Origin: Paramacrobiotus metropolitanus
Lineage: Eukaryota; Tardigrada; Eutardigrada; Parachela; Macrobiotidae
Reading direction: 5' to 3'
Assembly (NCBI RefSeq): GCF_019649055.1
Contig: NW_026570697.1
Span: 1 to 17,965, forward strand
DNA length: 17,965 bases
The notes under the pieces were generated by a model that saw only the letters and a program-made list of their open reading frames with translations, searched no databases and had not been told where the DNA came from. How positions within the stretch are numbered: position 1 is the stretch's first letter; each line of letters starts with the position of its first letter. This document shows positions 15,624 through 17,965 of this stretch, in pieces. Made by a program: the position numbers and the translations under genes.

Positions 15624-16140
15624 TCAATCTTATTAACTCTCAATTTTCATACGACGGGTGAGGCCATGACACAAAAAGTAGTGGAAAACAGGAAATGGGT
15701 TTGGTACCACGATTGTTCAAGGAGAAATTATCGGACTGATCGCCTAATAAAGAATTGGCAAAAACAAGGCGCAGCTGACTTATCAACTTCTGTCATCCGG
15801 CTGCGCACAACAACAACAGCCAACTATCTTGGTAATAATCTTTACCAGGAAAACATGACGGGATGATTCATCCCGAGGTAACGATTCTTATTCTTATATA
15901 GAACGGGTCACGGTTTGGAAAAATATAATTCATCTGATAACATACATGTTGAATGCTATGTGCAGCATAATATTTATGCTGTTTAAATGGATACGTACAA
16001 AAATAAAATGTAGCCCTGTAAAACATAACCGGAAGATATGAAAATTATTTACCAAAAGAAGACAAAAGTAATGAAATGAAGTTCATAGAACTGTAGATAA
16101 TTTTTCGAATTATGAAACCACATAAAAGAGAAAGAGAATC
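15624..16140. other. Spacer between the small-ORF cluster and gag
   Basis: An AT-rich region with no minus-strand gene. A plus-strand frame (15483-15866) runs antisense through it but has no recognised domain. A perfect 8-bp stem, CGGGATGA...TCATCCCG, lies at about 15859-15875 around a single central base. Confidence 0.4.
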
Positions 16141-16443
16141 TCACAATCGATGCGGATTTTGTCGATGCGCATTAACCAACAACGTGTTACAGCAAGGACA
16201 CACGGTTTCTGTTATATACTGGAAGACATAAAGGTCACTCAGGTTTTGTCGAGGCGCAACTAAATGTGTTCTCCTGGACTCAAGGTTAATACAATGGACA
16301 AACAAAACTTTTGCATCATTGCTGAAAATTGTAGTACAAAAATCTGCGAATTCATCAACATCATCACTTTGTTTTGTCTGCCAAACACTGTGAATTATTC
16401 GGCCTGTATGATCACGTGAAACAGTTTTATATGAGAATTGCAT
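16141..16443 (-). CDS. Small leader ORF 3, 100 aa, CPCC protein of a tandem family
   Basis: ATG 16443 to stop 16141. The product is a compact protein with a conserved core DEFADFCTTIF, then VLFV and N, and a C-terminal C-P-C-C motif. It is clearly related to the two neighbours at 16513-16785 and 16919-17200: same length, same order of the Y/F start, FC-x3-F, VL[YF]V and N. This is the best preserved member with both an ATG and CPCC. I do not recognise the family. The CPCC could bind metal with one more ligand or be redox-active; both are speculation. It lies in the leader of the retroelement, sense with gag. Confidence 0.6.
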   Translation of the reverse strand: MQFSYKTVSRDHTGRIIHSVWQTKQSDDVDEFADFCTTIFSNDAKVLFVHCINLESRRTHLVAPRQNLSDLYVFQYITETVCPCCNTLLVNAHRQNPHRL

Positions 16444-16512
16444 TTCACAACAGATTATTGAGAAGAATGAGATAAAAGAATATATGGATTTATTCCAATA
16501 GAAGAATGAAAT

Positions 16513-16785
16513 TCATACGTAAGAATGCTTACAACACGGGCACGTTGCCTCAGCAATACACTTTTGTACATACGCATCCGTACTTTTTTCACGAACATTA
16601 ATACCGCTTCCGATGGGGTTGAATGTCACGTAATCAATTAGTAATGCCTCAGGATTATTTTCGAAAAAGGTATTACAAAAAGAATCGAAAGCTTCTTCGT
16701 CAGCGTGATTTGCATTCCGAAAGAAGCGCCAGTAGATTACGCCATCAGATGTACGGCGACAAAGAACTTTATAGTCGAATAACCT
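16513..16785 (-). CDS. Small leader ORF 2, ~90 aa, CPCC protein lacking an ATG
   Basis: The frame is open from just after a TAA (16791-16789) to TGA 16515-16513. It aligns end to end with the neighbouring ORF at 16141-16443: FDYK against FSYK at the start, EAFDSFCNTFF against DEFADFCTTIF, and ATCPCC against TVCPCC. At the position of the neighbour's ATG it has AGG, so it either lost its start by one change or is entered by splicing. A pyrimidine-rich tract and AAG lie just upstream (TTTCTTTTCTTTCTG, then ...TTTTAAG). It is easily missed because of the missing ATG. Confidence 0.55.
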   Translation of the reverse strand, partial: RLFDYKVLCRRTSDGVIYWRFFRNANHADEEAFDSFCNTFFENNPEALLIDYVTFNPIGSGINVREKSTDAYVQKCIAEATCPCCKHSYV

Positions 16786-16918
16786 TTCTTAAAATGCATA
16801 ACAGAAAGAAAAGAAATGTCGCACAATGATTTTCATGAAAAAAAAGGACGCATGCAATAAAGACGATTAGAAAATGCAAATATTGAAATATTAAGAATAT
16901 GGAGATCAGTGATTTATT

Positions 16919-17200
16919 CTATTCAGGAATTTGCAGCACATTGCGCATACCACCGAGCGATACCAAACGATCAACAATATCTTGAACAAGAGAATCCGTA
17001 ATAGGCATTTTAAATAAAATCCCTGTATCTTCAGTATCCAGATTTTTCCACTCGACATACAATACAGTCGAATATTGAACAAACAGATTATTGCAAAATG
17101 CCGCTAGTTCATTATTGTTTTGGAAAGGATAAGTCTGCGACAATTGATGTATATACACCTGATTATTAATTCGCTGAACAAGTGACAATTCGTATACCAT
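16919..17200 (-). CDS. Small leader ORF 1, 93 aa, diverged member of the tandem family
   Basis: ATG 17200 to TAG 16919. It shares the core NELAAFCNNLF, then VLYVEWKNL, with the two ORFs that follow it, but the C-terminal CPCC is replaced by a stretch without cysteines. It is the first ATG frame of any length after the leader splice donor. Unknown family. Spacing to ORF 2 is about 130 bp. Confidence 0.55.
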   Translation of the reverse strand: MVYELSLVQRINNQVYIHQLSQTYPFQNNNELAAFCNNLFVQYSTVLYVEWKNLDTEDTGILFKMPITDSLVQDIVDRLVSLGGMRNVLQIPE

Positions 17201-17397
17201 ATTTAAATTTTAAAACGAGTAATGGATTATTCACGAAAGAAATTATTGAAATGCAAACATTTTCAACAATGGTAAAGCACACACGGCCGTATTACGGCAC
17301 ATATGACACTACAGTGTCATGCACTGATATAATTCACGTGCACTGTCGGACGCCTGACAACCATCTCTAATCACTTTTCGGATTATTAAATATTCAG

Positions 17398-17403
17398 ACT
17401 CAC
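17398..17403 (-). promoter_or_regulatory. Candidate major splice donor in the leader
   Basis: The minus strand reads AAC then GTGAGT, with all six intron positions matching the animal donor consensus. It lies about 190 bases downstream of the 5' LTR and before the small-ORF cluster and gag, so splicing here would remove the small ORFs, gag and pol. Confidence 0.5.
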
Positions 17404-17427
17404 GTTTCCGGTATGTTGCCGGTCCAT
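17404..17427 (-). CDS. Leader coding segment: ATG plus eight codons ending at a splice donor
   Basis: ATG at 17427-17425 has A at -3 and G at +4. Exactly eight codons later, at 17404, a donor GTGAGT begins (17403-17398). The coding segment ends in phase 0, the phase required by both acceptors at 9881 and 8991. This would give the Met-less downstream ORFs their start codon, as in spliced env mRNAs of retroviruses. Unspliced, the frame stops after 13 codons. Confidence 0.5.
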
Positions 17428-17592
17428 GCTGTGGCAATGCGCAAGAGAAATTGCCGGGTGGCCAGGTAATGGCACGGCGATGCCGGAAATAACGGTCACC
17501 GGTTAACACGGCATAGGACAGGAAAGAAAACAAGGCAAAATAGAAGGACGACTGTAATAACCGACAGGTATTTTCTCAGTCGTCGGACCATT

Positions 17593-17962
17593 TGTTACAT
17601 GAATAATTGGCAGAGCGAAATAAACGGAAAGGTCACGGCGGTATAAGACCGGCCGGTTTCGTAGTCTAATATGCAGTGTTTACGAAAATATGCATTAACG
17701 GCAACGAACGAGACGGCAAATGCGAGTCAGGGATTGTTGTTGAAGGAAATTGGACTGCACTGCGTGACTCCGGCGCCACGAAAACAGCGGTATATAAGAG
17801 CAACAAGTGGAACGGTATATCAGATAACAGCATGCACGGGCATATCGCCCTTAACAATCAGAAAGCGCATTAAAGGAGAATATCGGCACATACTAAGTGA
17901 TTCAGGCATTGGTCAAGGGAGAAGTAGCGAGCCGAGCATCAGAACAAAGTCTACATGTAACA
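17593..17962 (-). repeat. 5' LTR of the large element
   Basis: A 370-bp LTR with TGTTACATG...CATGTAACA ends. A TATA-like word (CTTATATACC on the minus strand, 17791-17798) is intact here; the other LTR has one change in it. No AATAAA is present in the minus orientation. On the plus strand a short open frame (17676-17873) contains a retropepsin-like peptide. The three bases after the LTR (GTT) match the start of the target duplication at 4149. Confidence 0.9.
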
Positions 17963-17965
17963 GTT
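17963..17965. other. Start of the right target-site duplication
   Basis: GTT at the window end matches the first three bases of GTTA at 4149-4152, directly before the left LTR. The fourth base lies outside the window. Confidence 0.55.

Larger units (their letters stand above)
17201..17592 (-). other. 5' leader of the large element with primer site and hairpins
   Basis: Next to the 5' LTR the minus strand reads AA then TGGTCCGACGACTGAG, a PBS candidate (17590-17575) whose primer tRNA I cannot name. Two perfect short hairpins lie close together: GCCGT-ATT-ACGGC (17286-17298) and TGACACT-AC-AGTGTCA (17304-17319). They are possible packaging or dimerisation structures. A short ATG-CCG-TGT-TAA upstream ORF lies near 17514. 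Confidence 0.5.
4149..17965 (-). mobile_element. Large env-bearing Ty3/Gypsy-type endogenous retroelement with target-site duplication
   Basis: The element proper is 4153-17962 (13,810 bp). Near-identical direct repeats start TGTTACATG and end CATGTAACA (a 9-bp inverted terminal repeat) and flank a minus-strand gag-pro-RT-RNaseH-IN-env series. A purine tract (GGAGAGAAG, minus) abuts the left LTR and a TGG-starting site abuts the right LTR, both correct for minus polarity. The bases before the left LTR are GTTA. The last three bases of the window, just after the right LTR, are GTT, consistent with a 4-bp target duplication cut by the window end. The domain order RT-RNaseH-IN places it in Ty3/Gypsy (Metaviridae). 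Env, splice signals and length make it retrovirus-like. The copy is defective in pol. Confidence 0.9.

Noticed and set aside
15483-15866. Plus-strand 127-codon frame in the leader/gag upstream region
   Set aside because: It has no recognised domain, is antisense to the element, and overlaps the possible gag extension. Several frames are open here by chance.

Overview
The window looks like animal nuclear DNA, probably from an invertebrate with short introns. It has AT-rich spacers, minisatellites, a tRNA-related SINE-like piece, and two independent LTR retroelements. No bacterial features were seen. The species cannot be named from the sequence.

Layout, left to right. Positions 1-477 (minus) hold the start of a probable spliced host gene for a small single-pass membrane protein, cut by the window edge. 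Positions 478-1570 are non-coding, with hairpins, a degenerate 67-bp repeat pair, and 20 tandem copies of a 10-mer. Positions 1571-3472 (plus) are a small non-autonomous LTR element with 248-bp LTRs, a primer-binding site, a polypurine tract and CCAG target duplications, but no gag or pol. Positions 3473-4148 are spacer with a tRNA-related fragment.

Positions 4153-17962 (minus) are one complete, very large (13.8 kb) Ty3/Gypsy-type, env-bearing endogenous retroelement. It has TG...CA LTRs of 372 and 370 bp, a polypurine tract beside the left LTR, and a GTTA/GTT... target duplication whose right copy is cut by the window end. Read on the minus strand the order is: 5' LTR; leader with a short ATG segment ending at a splice donor; three tandem paralogous ~90-100 aa ORFs; gag; a canonical -1 slippery heptamer; protease; RT; RNase H; integrase; two tandem paralogous zinc-binding ORFs; a membrane-glycoprotein-like env; a small Pro/Arg-rich ORF; a 1.4-kb 3' untranslated stretch; 3' LTR. 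The second zinc-binding ORF carries an intact RING-H2 pattern and is continuous with the env-like ectodomain.

Expression appears to combine frameshifting (gag-pro) with splicing. The leader ATG segment ends in phase 0, and two polypyrimidine-AG acceptors also in phase 0 open the two zinc-binding ORFs, the first of which contains no methionine at all. This copy is defective: pol has an in-frame stop between protease and RT, several indels in RT and RNase H, and a deletion that removes the integrase segment with the first catalytic Asp. Even so, the LTRs are almost identical outside one ~20-bp block.

The most novel points are the RING-H2/env architecture with its degenerate tandem paralogue, and the small-ORF family in the leader.
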